This document shows, piece after piece, positions 1 through 8,047 of a DNA stretch of 33,374 nucleotides (position 1 is the first letter of the stretch; every line of letters begins with the position of its first letter). Source of the DNA: Bacteroides_E sp964583185 (GTDB taxonomy: Bacteria; Bacteroidota; Bacteroidia; Bacteroidales; Bacteroidaceae); contig CAZOVL010000025.1 of the NCBI GenBank assembly GCA_964583185.1, forward strand, positions 1-33,374, in the 5' to 3' direction. The position numbers were made by a program, and so were the translations under genes. The notes beneath the pieces are model-generated. The model had not been told where the DNA came from. It saw only the letters and a program-made list of their open reading frames with translations, and did not search any database.

Positions 1-286
1 CTACCGGGGTTGGAACAGTTATAATATAAATGTTACAATGCCTTATATCTTCCAGGTTAGAGGTTAGAAGACAACCATTTTTGACTGATAAGTCCAGACT
101 TTTATAATCCTTTCTCATCGTTTTATTAATTGGTAACAAGGTTTTATTCTCCGCATATAGCAACTCGTCAATACGATTTTTATCTATATCAAAGCCTATT
201 ACGGGATATTTTCCGGCAAAAAGTTTTGCTAGTGGTGATCCCACATATCCCAAGCCAATAATTGCAATTTTATAATTTTGTTCCAT
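1..286 (-). CDS. Nucleotide-sugar dehydrogenase, N-terminal part (cut by window edge)
   Basis: The first 95 codons of a UDP-sugar dehydrogenase run off the left edge of the window. The protein begins MEQNYKIAIIGLGYVGSPLA, which carries the Rossmann NAD-binding GxGYVGxPLA motif. An acidic strand end (GFDIDKNRI) follows, and near the edge comes the VPTPV turn typical of the UDP-glucose/UDP-ManNAc/UDP-GalNAc dehydrogenase family. Such enzymes oxidise C6 of a UDP-sugar to the uronic acid in the cytoplasm, for capsule or O-antigen synthesis. The ATG at 284-286 is the only sensible start, since the glycine motif begins ten residues later. The substrate cannot be told from this part. Neighbouring genes to the left should belong to a capsular polysaccharide locus. 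The family is secure; the exact enzyme (WecC/TviB-like) is a guess. Confidence 0.88.
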   Translation of the reverse strand, partial: MEQNYKIAIIGLGYVGSPLAKLFAGKYPVIGFDIDKNRIDELLYAENKTLLPINKTMRKDYKSLDLSVKNGCLLTSNLEDIRHCNIYIITVPTPV

Positions 287-291
287 ACAGT

Positions 292-390
292 TTATGTCTC
301 TCTTTGAAGCGCTTTCATATCCTCATACAAAACCTGCCCAATGCTTTTATTATAAGTCATGAGCCAATCTAGATGAATGAGAATTATCAT
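292..390 (-). pseudogene. Short open stretch just upstream of the dehydrogenase; possible C-terminal remnant
   Basis: The reading frame is open on the minus strand from 423 to a TAA at 292-294, with a possible ATG at 388-390, giving at most 32 residues (MIILIHLDWLMTYNKSIGQ, then VLYEDMKALQRET). It ends five bases before the dehydrogenase ATG, which is the spacing expected for the tail of an upstream gene in the same operon. I do not recognise the family. It may be the tail of a polysaccharide-locus gene whose body was lost when the fimbrial/integrase segment was inserted or rearranged, or it may be non-coding. Confidence 0.25.
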
Positions 391-444
391 CTCTTCTCTT
401 AAGGATGTGCTATTTTGATGTGATCATCTACCTTTTTTATATTT

Positions 445-834
445 CTATTCTTCTTTAATTTTGAGATCCGCATGTTCCATCCAATCATGATAGGGTATCT
501 CTTGATGGTAGCGACACTTTAGATCCTTTCCGGCAGATATCGCTTTATAGATACGATAGGCTTTTTCTATAGAGAGTGTCCCCCCAATGTTGGCACACAT
601 TTGTTTGTAAGCACGATGCCTTTCTTTTCCATTGACAAGCACCAGAGGTAGTTCGATCCTCATGTCTTTATAATGTAGTACAGGTATCACTGCCAACCTC
701 TGATTCCGATCAATCATATCTCCATCAATGTGAATTTCGGTTTCAAAAACCATGTTCTCGCCTATTCTAGAAAATCGAGGATTTACTAATCTGGAATAAT
801 TGCCTGAAATAAAATATTGTGTATCCATTCTCAT
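445..834 (-). CDS. DUF3868-like fimbrial-cluster protein, truncated
   Basis: A 129-residue protein resembling the N-terminal domain of DUF3868 proteins, which in Bacteroidales are encoded in Mfa/Fim-type fimbrial clusters with a tyrosine recombinase and DUF3575 proteins. Features that suggest this are a beta-rich opening (GNYSRLVNPRFSRIGENM), the block LAVIPVLHYKDMRIELPLVL followed by VNGKERHRAY, and a late PYHDWMEHADL segment. Full-length members have a signal peptide and several hundred more residues. This one has neither, so it is probably a decayed remnant. The recombinase at 1196-2479 lies directly upstream on the same strand, which fits a former fimbrial cluster. The family call is from memory of the conserved blocks. 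A free-standing short paralogue is the alternative. Confidence 0.55.
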   Translation of the reverse strand: MRMDTQYFISGNYSRLVNPRFSRIGENMVFETEIHIDGDMIDRNQRLAVIPVLHYKDMRIELPLVLVNGKERHRAYKQMCANIGGTLSIEKAYRIYKAISAGKDLKCRYHQEIPYHDWMEHADLKIKEE

Positions 835-1195
835 CTTAGTTTATTTTACCTGAACTATTCTTTTTTTTTATCTCAATTTTGCTTTATTATCAAATAGATA
901 TAAAACCTAAATTCGTTCTGACACTTGCTAAGTGTCAGAACGATTCGATTTGAATACAATAATATAGTAATCTATGTAACAAGTGCAAAGATAGCGAAAA
1001 AAGTTAAAAAAGAAAGATGTCCTCTGCTTATTTCCTTAAAAAACCAGGAAAACTCTTTTTATTCGTCTGCTAGAGAAAAATACCCTGATAAAAAGACAAA
1101 GAGAACCCGGCACAGTGAAAACTACCGCACTTCAAATCACGAATAAGGACAAGGTAAAGTTGTATGTTTTTTCCTTTCGGGCTCAGAGAACAGGC
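835..1195. other. Gene-free stretch between DUF3868-like remnant and recombinase
   Basis: This 361-bp A+T-rich interval shows no convincing gene. Short open frames in it lack any recognisable domain. Its one clear structure is the inverted repeat at 913-943. No signal-peptide-like sequence is found in frame upstream of the DUF3868-like start, which supports truncation of that gene. Confidence 0.5.
913..943. repeat. Perfect 14-bp inverted repeat, 3-nt loop
   Basis: The arms TCGTTCTGACACTT and AAGTGTCAGAACGA are perfect complements separated by GCT. On the minus strand the hairpin lies downstream of the recombinase gene and upstream of the DUF3868-like start. It could be an intergenic terminator or attenuator, though no T-run follows, or a half-site for the neighbouring recombinase. 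No second copy of the arms was noticed in the window, so a flanking pair for an invertible segment is not visible here. Confidence 0.7.
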
Positions 1196-2479
1196 TTACT
1201 GAAGATAACAGCCCCGCCGGCCTTGCACCAAAGTAGAGATACGTTCACCTGCCTGATCAAGGATCGATCGTTCAAAAGAAGCCAGATAGGTATAGGTGGT
1301 TTTTTCATTGCTATGCCCCAATCCTTCGCTGATAACCCACAAAGGCAGATTCTCTCTCTTGGCCATTGTGGCCCAGCTGTGACGGGCTACGTGAGTGGTT
1401 ACTTTCTCCTTAACTCCCGCCAGATTAGCCAGTTTTTTCAAACGTTTGTTCTGCAGCCGAAGTCCGCTTTCGTATTGCAGACGCGTTTTCTTTCCACTGT
1501 TTCGGATAATGGGAAAAAGGTATGGACTTTGACGGACTCGCTCCGAGAAGGAGTTGATGATACTTTGCATGGCCGGACTAACCTTAACCTCTATCTGCCG
1601 TCCGGTCTTTTTTCGGTAATAGCTTAATACGCCATGACGAATATTGTCTTTTCTTAAATAGGCCAGGTCCACAAAGGAAATGCCCCGGGCATGAAAACTA
1701 AAAAAAAAGAGACGTTGGGCATCCAGCAGCTCGCCTCGCTGTCCATATTCTTTGGGAGCACGCTGCGGACAGATATCGGCCAAAACATCCAGCTCGGCTA
1801 AACGCAGCAGGCTAGGTTTACTCAAGGCTCGTTTACGAGTGGAACGCACTCCCGTGTATACCTGCGAGAAGGGATTGGACTTACCGTTTTCGATCAGTCC
1901 CTCGTCAATGGCTTTATTGTAAATAGCGCGCAGATTACGCATATAATAGGATATAGTGTTGGCCGCACGCCCCCGTTCTTTGAGATATCTTTCGAAAGAT
2001 TGCAGGATGTGATTTTCCATACGAATCAGAGAAAGGTCATTCCTATCTAAAAAAGAGAGCAGACCACGGGTAACTGTATTGTATGCGCGGGCAGTACGTT
2101 CACGCCCCTGTTGCTGCAAATCCTGACACAAACGGGCGGTGAAGGCTGACAGGCTTTTTTTATCTGTACTGCGACGATATGCTTCGCCTACACCGGAAGC
2201 ACTGCAATACCCTTCTTTTTCCTGATGAGAGATAATACTCTCCAAACATCGAAGATCGCGCTGAATACCCTCTTCAATCAGAGAAAGTTCACGACGACGG
2301 ACTGGATCACAACCGCTATAGATCAGACAATGTCGACGTGCATCCCACTCGTTGTGAAAGACTTGATAAGGGGTAGTAACAGTACTTGCACGACGATTCC
2401 GAATCAGCCGGATAAATAATCGCCCTGCGAAATCACGCCCTTTACGGGAGGGGCGGAGGACAAAGGTGACACTACACAT
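1196..2479 (-). CDS. Tyrosine recombinase (Bacteroidales integrase, fimbrial-cluster type)
   Basis: A 427-residue site-specific recombinase of the phage-integrase family. It has an N-terminal arm-binding region (about 1-100), a SAM-like core-binding domain (about 105-200) and a C-terminal catalytic domain. Catalytic residues can be read: Arg265 in FHARGISFVDLAYL, His363/Arg366 in HVARHSW, His389 in GLGHSN, and the nucleophile Tyr398 in TTYTYLA. All are intact, so the protein could be active. The start at 2477-2479 gives the beta-strand MCSVTFVLRP usual for these proteins. A -7-like element lies at 2516-2523. Its DNA is visibly richer in G+C than the genes on either side, which suggests a separate origin. 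In Bacteroides such enzymes either invert promoters of surface-structure operons or move integrative elements; the adjacent DUF3868-like remnant favours the former. No target site is proven. Confidence 0.9.
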   Translation of the reverse strand: MCSVTFVLRPSRKGRDFAGRLFIRLIRNRRASTVTTPYQVFHNEWDARRHCLIYSGCDPVRRRELSLIEEGIQRDLRCLESIISHQEKEGYCSASGVGEAYRRSTDKKSLSAFTARLCQDLQQQGRERTARAYNTVTRGLLSFLDRNDLSLIRMENHILQSFERYLKERGRAANTISYYMRNLRAIYNKAIDEGLIENGKSNPFSQVYTGVRSTRKRALSKPSLLRLAELDVLADICPQRAPKEYGQRGELLDAQRLFFFSFHARGISFVDLAYLRKDNIRHGVLSYYRKKTGRQIEVKVSPAMQSIINSFSERVRQSPYLFPIIRNSGKKTRLQYESGLRLQNKRLKKLANLAGVKEKVTTHVARHSWATMAKRENLPLWVISEGLGHSNEKTTYTYLASFERSILDQAGERISTLVQGRRGCYLQ

Positions 2480-2515
2480 AACAAAGAATTAAATGGTTAA
2501 TATTGAGTATTACCA

Positions 2516-2523
2516 CAAAGGTA
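2516..2523 (-). promoter_or_regulatory. -7 element upstream of recombinase
   Basis: The minus strand reads TACCTTTG, an exact match to the Bacteroides -7 consensus TAnnTTTG, 36 bp upstream of the recombinase ATG. No clear TTTG is found at the -33 position, so strength is uncertain. Confidence 0.5.
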
Positions 2524-3008
2524 GGAAACATCAGTATTCGCAGGGACGAAATGAGTTGTATTTCTGGATGCAGTTAGTGGAAAAGACTAAGTAGAAGGTA
2601 AAATTAAAAGCTAACAAGTCCCCCCTCAAGTATAAAAATTAATAATGTTTGCAACGATGGGGTCGAAAGATCAAGAAATCTATGAGAAAAATGGATGGCA
2701 GTATAGAGTATAAATTATAAGCAGAGATGAGAATATCTGAGATGAAAAATGAACGCATTAATAGTAAAAAGAATGAGCTTTTCAAAATGTTTTAAAACAA
2801 AAATAAATCAGGTATATGTTCTACGAATAGAATAGACTTTATTTCTACTTTGCGTTAAAACATACATAACATTAGCTTAAATATATTTTTTGTATAATCC
2901 GTTAAATAATATAATTTTCTCGATCTACTTACTTCTTCTATTTGTCCGATATTGTCATTTCATAATCAAACATAAACGATGGTGAATATTAATGATATCG
3001 AAACTTAG
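2524..3008. other. Gene-free stretch between recombinase and TonB receptor
   Basis: A divergent A+T-rich intergenic region with no recognisable gene or tRNA. No perfect long repeat was seen. It holds the upstream parts of two divergent promoters and may be the old junction between the recombinase segment and the receptor operon. Confidence 0.45.
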
Positions 3009-3059
3009 TGGTAACATGATGGTAACATTATATCGTTCTCTTTGTCTAGAATACATTTT
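3009..3059 (+). promoter_or_regulatory. 11-bp tandem direct repeat (Pho-box-like) and -7-like element upstream of the receptor
   Basis: Two contiguous 11-bp units lie at 3009-3019 (TGGTAACATGA) and 3020-3030 (TGGTAACATTA), identical at 10 of 11 positions. A near-consensus -7 element TACATTTT starts at 3052, 21 bp after the repeat, and the receptor ATG is at 3084. Response regulators of the PhoB/OmpR family bind 11-bp direct repeats placed over the -35 region, and the second gene of the operon is a phosphatase. Control by phosphate starvation is therefore plausible but inferred. Confidence 0.45.
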
Positions 3060-3083
3060 TTAACTAAAGACATATTGTAAACG

Positions 3084-5897
3084 ATGAAAAAAGCTTTTTT
3101 AGCATTACTCTTGTTGCATATTGGTATTATGACCTATGCTCAAACCGGAGGACTTATATCCGGGATTGTAAAAGATAAAAGTTCAATTTCACTACCGGGT
3201 GCATCCCTAAAATTGGACAAATATAACAGATATACTATCGCTGATGAAAAAGGTTACTATGAATTCTTAAATGTACCTGAAGGAAGCTATACTTTGGAAG
3301 TTTCCTATATCGGTTTTCATAAAGCATCATATCCGGTAACAGTCACTGCAAAAAACAATGTAGTCGTTAATATTGTATTAAATGAAAATTCGATAGAAGG
3401 AGAAGAGGTAGTCATAATGGGTGAAATGCTGAGAGGACAAGCTAAAGCGTTGAATCAACAAAAGACCAATTCGAATGTAACTAATGTTATTTCGTCTGAT
3501 CAGGTTGGGCGTTTTCCGGATTCTAATATTGGAGATGCTTTAAAGCGTGTTACTGGTATTACGATGCAAAATGATCAGGGAGAAGCTCGTAATATTATTA
3601 TAAGGGGAATTGCTCCTCATCTCAATTCAGTTACTCTGAATGGAAACAGAATACCATCGGCCGAAGGGGACAATCGAAATGTTCAGATGGATCTTGTGCC
3701 TGCCGATATGATCTCAACAATAGAAGTTAGCAAAACTCTAACATCGGATATGGATGCCGATGCCATTGGTGGATCTGTAGACTTGGTGACACGTGCTACG
3801 CCTAATAAACAAAGAATATCAGCAACTATATCAGGTGGATACAATCCTATCAGAGAGAAAAATACATACTCCGGTGCTTTTGTTTATGGTAATCGTTTTG
3901 TTGATAATAAATTGGGAGTTGTCGTTAGTGGTTCTTTGCAGAATAAAGATTATGGCTCGGATAATATAGAAGCTGAATGGGATAAAGACGAATTTGGGAA
4001 TGTATATATTGTGACATCTGATATTCGAAAATATGATGTACAGCGAGTACGCAGAAGTATATCTTCTTCATTAGATTTTAAGTTTGATGCAAACAATTCT
4101 ATTTCAGCCGATCTTATTTACAATTGGCGTGATGACAGAGAAAATCGCTACAGAGCGAGATATACAAAAATAGAACCCAAATATGATGCAAACAATAACA
4201 TTACAAGTTACGAAGGTCAACTGAGAAGAGAAACCAAAGGAGGGATAGACAACAGTCGAAATAAAAACCGCCGCTTAGAAGATCAACGTGTACAAAATTA
4301 TTTATTGAGAGGACAGCACCTTGTGTCGGCAACGATGGATCTGGACTGGAATCTAAGTTACTCAAAAGCGAGTGAAGACAGGCCTAACGAAAGATATATT
4401 GAGTACAGACAAAAGAAATTGGCAATTACTCAGGATTTGTCGGACGAGCGCTATCCATTACTAAGTGCAACTGGAGCAGATCCTTCAAAAATGAACTTTG
4501 AAAATCCGACTGAAAACCATAATTATACCAGTGAAGACGAATATTCTGCAAAGATAAATGCAAGGATTCCTCTATCAATAATTGATGATCAGAAAGGGCG
4601 TTTGCGTTTTGGAGTGAGAGCTCGCATTAAAAATAAAGAGAGGGATAATATTTTTTATGAATACAAACCTTCGGGCAATTTTCCTAAGACGTTAGCAGAT
4701 GCTCCACAGAGCCACTATAATGGTAAAGATTTTCAACCGGGTAGTCAATATGCTCCAGGTGTTTTTGCATCGAAAGAATTTTTAGGTAGTTTGAACTTAG
4801 CTGATAAATCGTTGTTCGAAGGAGAATTGGTTCCGGATGAATATTTGGCTGGAAATTATAAAGCTAAAGAAAAGATTTTTGCCGGTTACCTGCGTTGGGA
4901 TCAAAACCTAACCAATGACATGTTAATCATATTGGGAATAAGAGCTGAAGGAACTTGGGTAGATTATACAGGAAATTATGTAACTGATGAAGAGTTTCAA
5001 AAACAAATCGAAGATGACAACTCTTATCTGAATATATTACCGAGTATAACCTATAAATACAATATACAGGACAATCTTATATTAAGAGCTGCCTATACAA
5101 CGGCATTGGCCCGTCCTAATTATTACGATCTTGTTCCTTATACCAATATAGTCTCTAAAGACCAAGAACTTTCAGTTGGTAATTCGAATCTAAAGGTTAC
5201 TTATTCACATAATTTTGATGTGATGGTAGAGTATTATTTAAGTTCAGTCGGGATCGTATCGGGCGGTGTGTTTTATAAAAATTTGAATAATTTCATCTAC
5301 AAGTATAAAGATATGCAATACAATACTGATAAGTATGCTAAGGATTTTCCGGAATTGTCGAATCCTATACCAACCGGTGAAAAATGGGAATTCACTCAGT
5401 CACGAAATGGAAAAGGGGTTGATATATTTGGCTTCGAAGTAGCTTTACAACGTAAATTGGATTTCTTGCCAACCTCTTTTTTGCGAAACTTTGCAGTGTA
5501 TCTGAATTATACTTATATGCACTCTAAAGCAAAAGGTATAGCTGACGAAGACGGTAATGAAAGAAATAATATCAGCTTACCAGGAACGGCTCCACATATG
5601 TTTAATGCATCTTTGTCTTGGGAAAACAAGAAATTTTCAGCCAGAGCCTCTCTCAACACCACCTCTAGTTATATTGATGTTCTTGGGGCTAGTGAATTCT
5701 ATGATAGTTATTACGATAAACAACTATTCTTGGATGTTAATGCATCTTATAAAATTATTCCAAGTTTACGAGTATTTGCTGAAGCAAATAATTTGACTAA
5801 TCAGCCACTTCGCTACTATCAAGGATCAAAAGATAGAATGATGCAGTTGGAATATTACAGACCAACATTTAACATCGGAATTAAGTTTGATTTATAA
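3084..5897 (+). CDS. TonB-dependent outer-membrane receptor (not SusC type)
   Basis: A 937-residue outer-membrane transporter powered by TonB. It has a signal peptide (about 1-20, ending TYAQ), a carboxypeptidase-regulatory-like beta-sandwich (about 23-105), then a plug domain beginning near GEEVVIMGEMLRGQAKALNQ and including FPDSNIGDALKRVTGITM and the RGIAPHLNSVTLNGNRIP block (about 110-235). A C-terminal 22-strand barrel ends in FNIGIKFDL, with a terminal aromatic/hydrophobic pattern suited to BAM recognition. The plug motifs match the TonB-Xanth-Caul (TIGR01782-like) group rather than SusC, and no SusD follows. The phosphatase gene starts 14 bp downstream, so the pair is an operon. The likely job is uptake of a phosphorylated compound, or of the product released by the phosphatase. 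The substrate is inferred only from this neighbour. Confidence 0.9.
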   Translation: MKKAFLALLLLHIGIMTYAQTGGLISGIVKDKSSISLPGASLKLDKYNRYTIADEKGYYEFLNVPEGSYTLEVSYIGFHKASYPVTVTAKNNVVVNIVLNENSIEGEEVVIMGEMLRGQAKALNQQKTNSNVTNVISSDQVGRFPDSNIGDALKRVTGITMQNDQGEARNIIIRGIAPHLNSVTLNGNRIPSAEGDNRNVQMDLVPADMISTIEVSKTLTSDMDADAIGGSVDLVTRATPNKQRISATISGGYNPIREKNTYSGAFVYGNRFVDNKLGVVVSGSLQNKDYGSDNIEAEWDKDEFGNVYIVTSDIRKYDVQRVRRSISSSLDFKFDANNSISADLIYNWRDDRENRYRARYTKIEPKYDANNNITSYEGQLRRETKGGIDNSRNKNRRLEDQRVQNYLLRGQHLVSATMDLDWNLSYSKASEDRPNERYIEYRQKKLAITQDLSDERYPLLSATGADPSKMNFENPTENHNYTSEDEYSAKINARIPLSIIDDQKGRLRFGVRARIKNKERDNIFYEYKPSGNFPKTLADAPQSHYNGKDFQPGSQYAPGVFASKEFLGSLNLADKSLFEGELVPDEYLAGNYKAKEKIFAGYLRWDQNLTNDMLIILGIRAEGTWVDYTGNYVTDEEFQKQIEDDNSYLNILPSITYKYNIQDNLILRAAYTTALARPNYYDLVPYTNIVSKDQELSVGNSNLKVTYSHNFDVMVEYYLSSVGIVSGGVFYKNLNNFIYKYKDMQYNTDKYAKDFPELSNPIPTGEKWEFTQSRNGKGVDIFGFEVALQRKLDFLPTSFLRNFAVYLNYTYMHSKAKGIADEDGNERNNISLPGTAPHMFNASLSWENKKFSARASLNTTSSYIDVLGASEFYDSYYDKQLFLDVNASYKIIPSLRVFAEANNLTNQPLRYYQGSKDRMMQLEYYRPTFNIGIKFDL

Positions 5898-5911
5898 TTA
5901 TAAATAGAATT

Positions 5912-6856
5912 ATGAGAATAAAAAAACATTTACTTTTACTACTAAGCATAGTTATATTTTCTTCAAGCTATGCTCAAGATAATATTCTGAGTCATAAAGA
6001 AACGCTAGAAGATCGCTTCAGTTTTATTCTTGCAACCGATTTAGGGAGGAATGGGTATTACGACCAAAAAACAATTGCAGCTAAAATGGGTGAAGTGGCA
6101 GAAAATATTGATATAGAATTTGTTATTACCAGTGGTGATACCCATCATTATGATGGAGTTGAAAGCACAACTGATCCTTTATGGATGACTAACTTCGAGT
6201 CAATATATTCACACCCGGAATTATTAGTTGAATGGTATCCTATTTTGGGAAATCACGAATATAAGGGGAATACACAGGCTGTGATAGATTATAGCAAAGT
6301 TAGTCGCCGTTGGTGTATGCCCGATCGTTACTATTCTAAATCATTTGAAACCGAAGATGGAGAATCTTTCTTGCTTGTATTTGTAGACACGCCTCCACTA
6401 ATTGATAAGTATCGAAATATAGAGTATCCTGATGCTCCGAAGCAAGATATTCAGAAACAACTAGACTGGATAGATGCTACATTAAAGAATGCTACTGAAA
6501 AATGGAAAATCGTTGTGGGACACCATCCTATTTATGCTGAAACATCTAAAACTGATCAAGAGCGGATTGATCTACAAAACAGATTAAAGCCGATACTCGA
6601 AAAATATAATGTAGATGCCTATTTATGTGGTCATATTCATAACTTTCAGCATATTAAACCTAAAGGAAGTAAGATAGAATACCTCGTTAATTCATCGGGA
6701 TCATTAAGTCGAAAAGTAAAGAATCCTGTTGAAGGTACAATTTTTTCCAGCAGTGAAGCCGGGTTTACTATTTGTACTGTTGCAGATAATAAATTCTACT
6801 TACGTTTAATCAATAAGGAAGGAAATATTCTTCATACTATTACTCTTAATAAATAG
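5912..6856 (+). CDS. Secreted metallophosphoesterase (purple/tartrate-resistant acid phosphatase-like)
   Basis: A 314-residue protein with a signal peptide (about 1-22, ending SSSYAQ), so periplasmic or exported. Calcineurin-like metal-binding motifs occur in order: Asp43 in ATDLGRN, Asp76 in SGDTHHYDG, Asn114-His115 in LGNHE, His204 in VVGHHP, and His241/His243 in CGHIH. Spacing and length match the tartrate-resistant (ACP5-like) branch of purple acid phosphatases, which hydrolyse phosphate monoesters at a dinuclear metal centre. One oddity: in the family GDxxY motif the Tyr that ligates Fe(III) is His79 here (Tyr is next, at 80), so the metal centre may differ. The gene follows the TonB receptor by 14 bp. 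A role in phosphate scavenging is inferred. Confidence 0.87.
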   Translation: MRIKKHLLLLLSIVIFSSSYAQDNILSHKETLEDRFSFILATDLGRNGYYDQKTIAAKMGEVAENIDIEFVITSGDTHHYDGVESTTDPLWMTNFESIYSHPELLVEWYPILGNHEYKGNTQAVIDYSKVSRRWCMPDRYYSKSFETEDGESFLLVFVDTPPLIDKYRNIEYPDAPKQDIQKQLDWIDATLKNATEKWKIVVGHHPIYAETSKTDQERIDLQNRLKPILEKYNVDAYLCGHIHNFQHIKPKGSKIEYLVNSSGSLSRKVKNPVEGTIFSSSEAGFTICTVADNKFYLRLINKEGNILHTITLNK

Positions 6857-6977
6857 AATTTATCCATAATTACTTTTGAGGTATTTTTTTTATAGAAATT
6901 TCTCCAGGCTCTGTTAATTAAGTAGATAATCAGTCCTTTTATAAATTATTTATTCTAAGAATGCATCGCCTTTATAT

Positions 6978-7960
6978 TCATTGAGATTTTTCATTATTTC
7001 TTAGTTCTGATTTTACAAAAAGTTGAATATTTAGAGGGATGGGAATTTTGTCATTCTTAACAATAGAAATTATTTCCTCATATGATTTTCCCTTATTTTT
7101 TTTTATTAGTTCTCTTAGTATGTCATAATGATATTTTGCAATTTCTCTATTATCAAAAACCTCATCCGTTATTGTTGTTATATTTTCTGCAAAAGTTTCG
7201 TAACCAATTGTATCTGCTTCTAGTCTATTATCAAACCTCTTAAAAACTATTACATTTCTAGATGTTATTTCCTGTATTATTAATGGGGAATGAGTGCCAA
7301 TAATACAGAAAGAATTAAATTGGTCTGTTAATAAATATAGAGCATTCATCAATAATGATACTGCATTTGGATGTAAATGTGTTTCTGGTTCATCAAATAA
7401 TATTAATGTACTATTTTCTATCTCGGCTAAAAGGCTAGTTATAACATAAAGCAATAGATTTTCTCCAGAACTAAATTGATTATATCTTTCCATGACAGAG
7501 CCAATATTTATTTGCTGAAGAACACTTTCTCCCTCGATAAAACTAGATGATAATTTATTATGTATTATATTTTTAATGATATCGTTCCATAAGTAAGCCC
7601 GGGTTTTTTCATTGATTACATTTAAATAAGACTGAAATTTATTTCTGAGTGTATGATCAATATTTTCAGAAGAATTTCTTAGTCCTAAATAGGTGTAATT
7701 AAATTCTGCATTTTGTTGAGGTAAAGGAAGTTTGTCAAAAAAGCTAAATGATATTGTTACTACTTTATTATATAAAGGTTTCCGCGGAATTATTGAACTA
7801 GGTGCTGATTTAGAAAAATCATGTGCTAATTGAGACAAAAAAGTGGTTTTGCCTGTTCCATTTTTTCCGATAATAGCATATATACGTTCGAATAATAATA
7901 TCTGAATAAGTATATTTTGTTATTGGAAGATGAATCTCTAAGTTATCGTTGCCACAAACC
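6978..7960 (-). pseudogene. AAA/ABC-type ATPase, 5'-truncated and frameshifted
   Basis: The intact downstream frame encodes the ATPase core: Walker A (GKNGTGKTT) at 7842-7868 and then SQLAHDF. An ABC-like signature FSSGEN, Walker B LILFDEPETHLHP and the switch-His segment GTHSP follow, and the frame ends at 6978. This resembles AAA_21/OLD-like ATPases. Upstream of Walker A the frame meets a TAA at 7920-7922, while the neighbouring frame reads NLEIHLPITKYTYSDIIIRT, as expected for the first beta-strands of such a protein. One extra base in the TATATAT run near 7880 would join the two. There is no start codon between this and the GH3 terminator at 7983-8013, so the 5' end is also lost. Full-length relatives often belong to defence or overcoming-lysogenization-type systems. 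A sequencing error could explain the frameshift but not the missing start. Confidence 0.65.
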
Positions 7961-7982
7961 AAAGTAATTATAACATACAAAT

Positions 7983-8013
7983 CTGCCCACAGACTTTTGA
8001 AGCATGTGGGCAG
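7983..8013 (-). terminator. Intrinsic terminator of the PUL operon
   Basis: The arms CTGCCCACA (7983-7991) and TGTGGGCAG (8005-8013) are perfect complements with a 13-nt loop. On the minus strand the stem is followed by a T-rich tract, 35 bp after the GH3 stop codon. Confidence 0.75.
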
Positions 8014-8047
8014 AAAAACTATCTTAACCTTAATAAAAAGGCTATAT

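Noticed and set aside
925..1146. Plus-strand open frame of 73 codons
   Set aside because: It starts inside the inverted repeat, is Lys/Arg-rich and A+T-driven, and shows no recognisable motif.
1115..1627. Plus-strand open frame of about 170 codons
   Set aside because: It lies antisense to the recombinase catalytic domain, whose motifs are unmistakable. No domain is seen on the plus strand.
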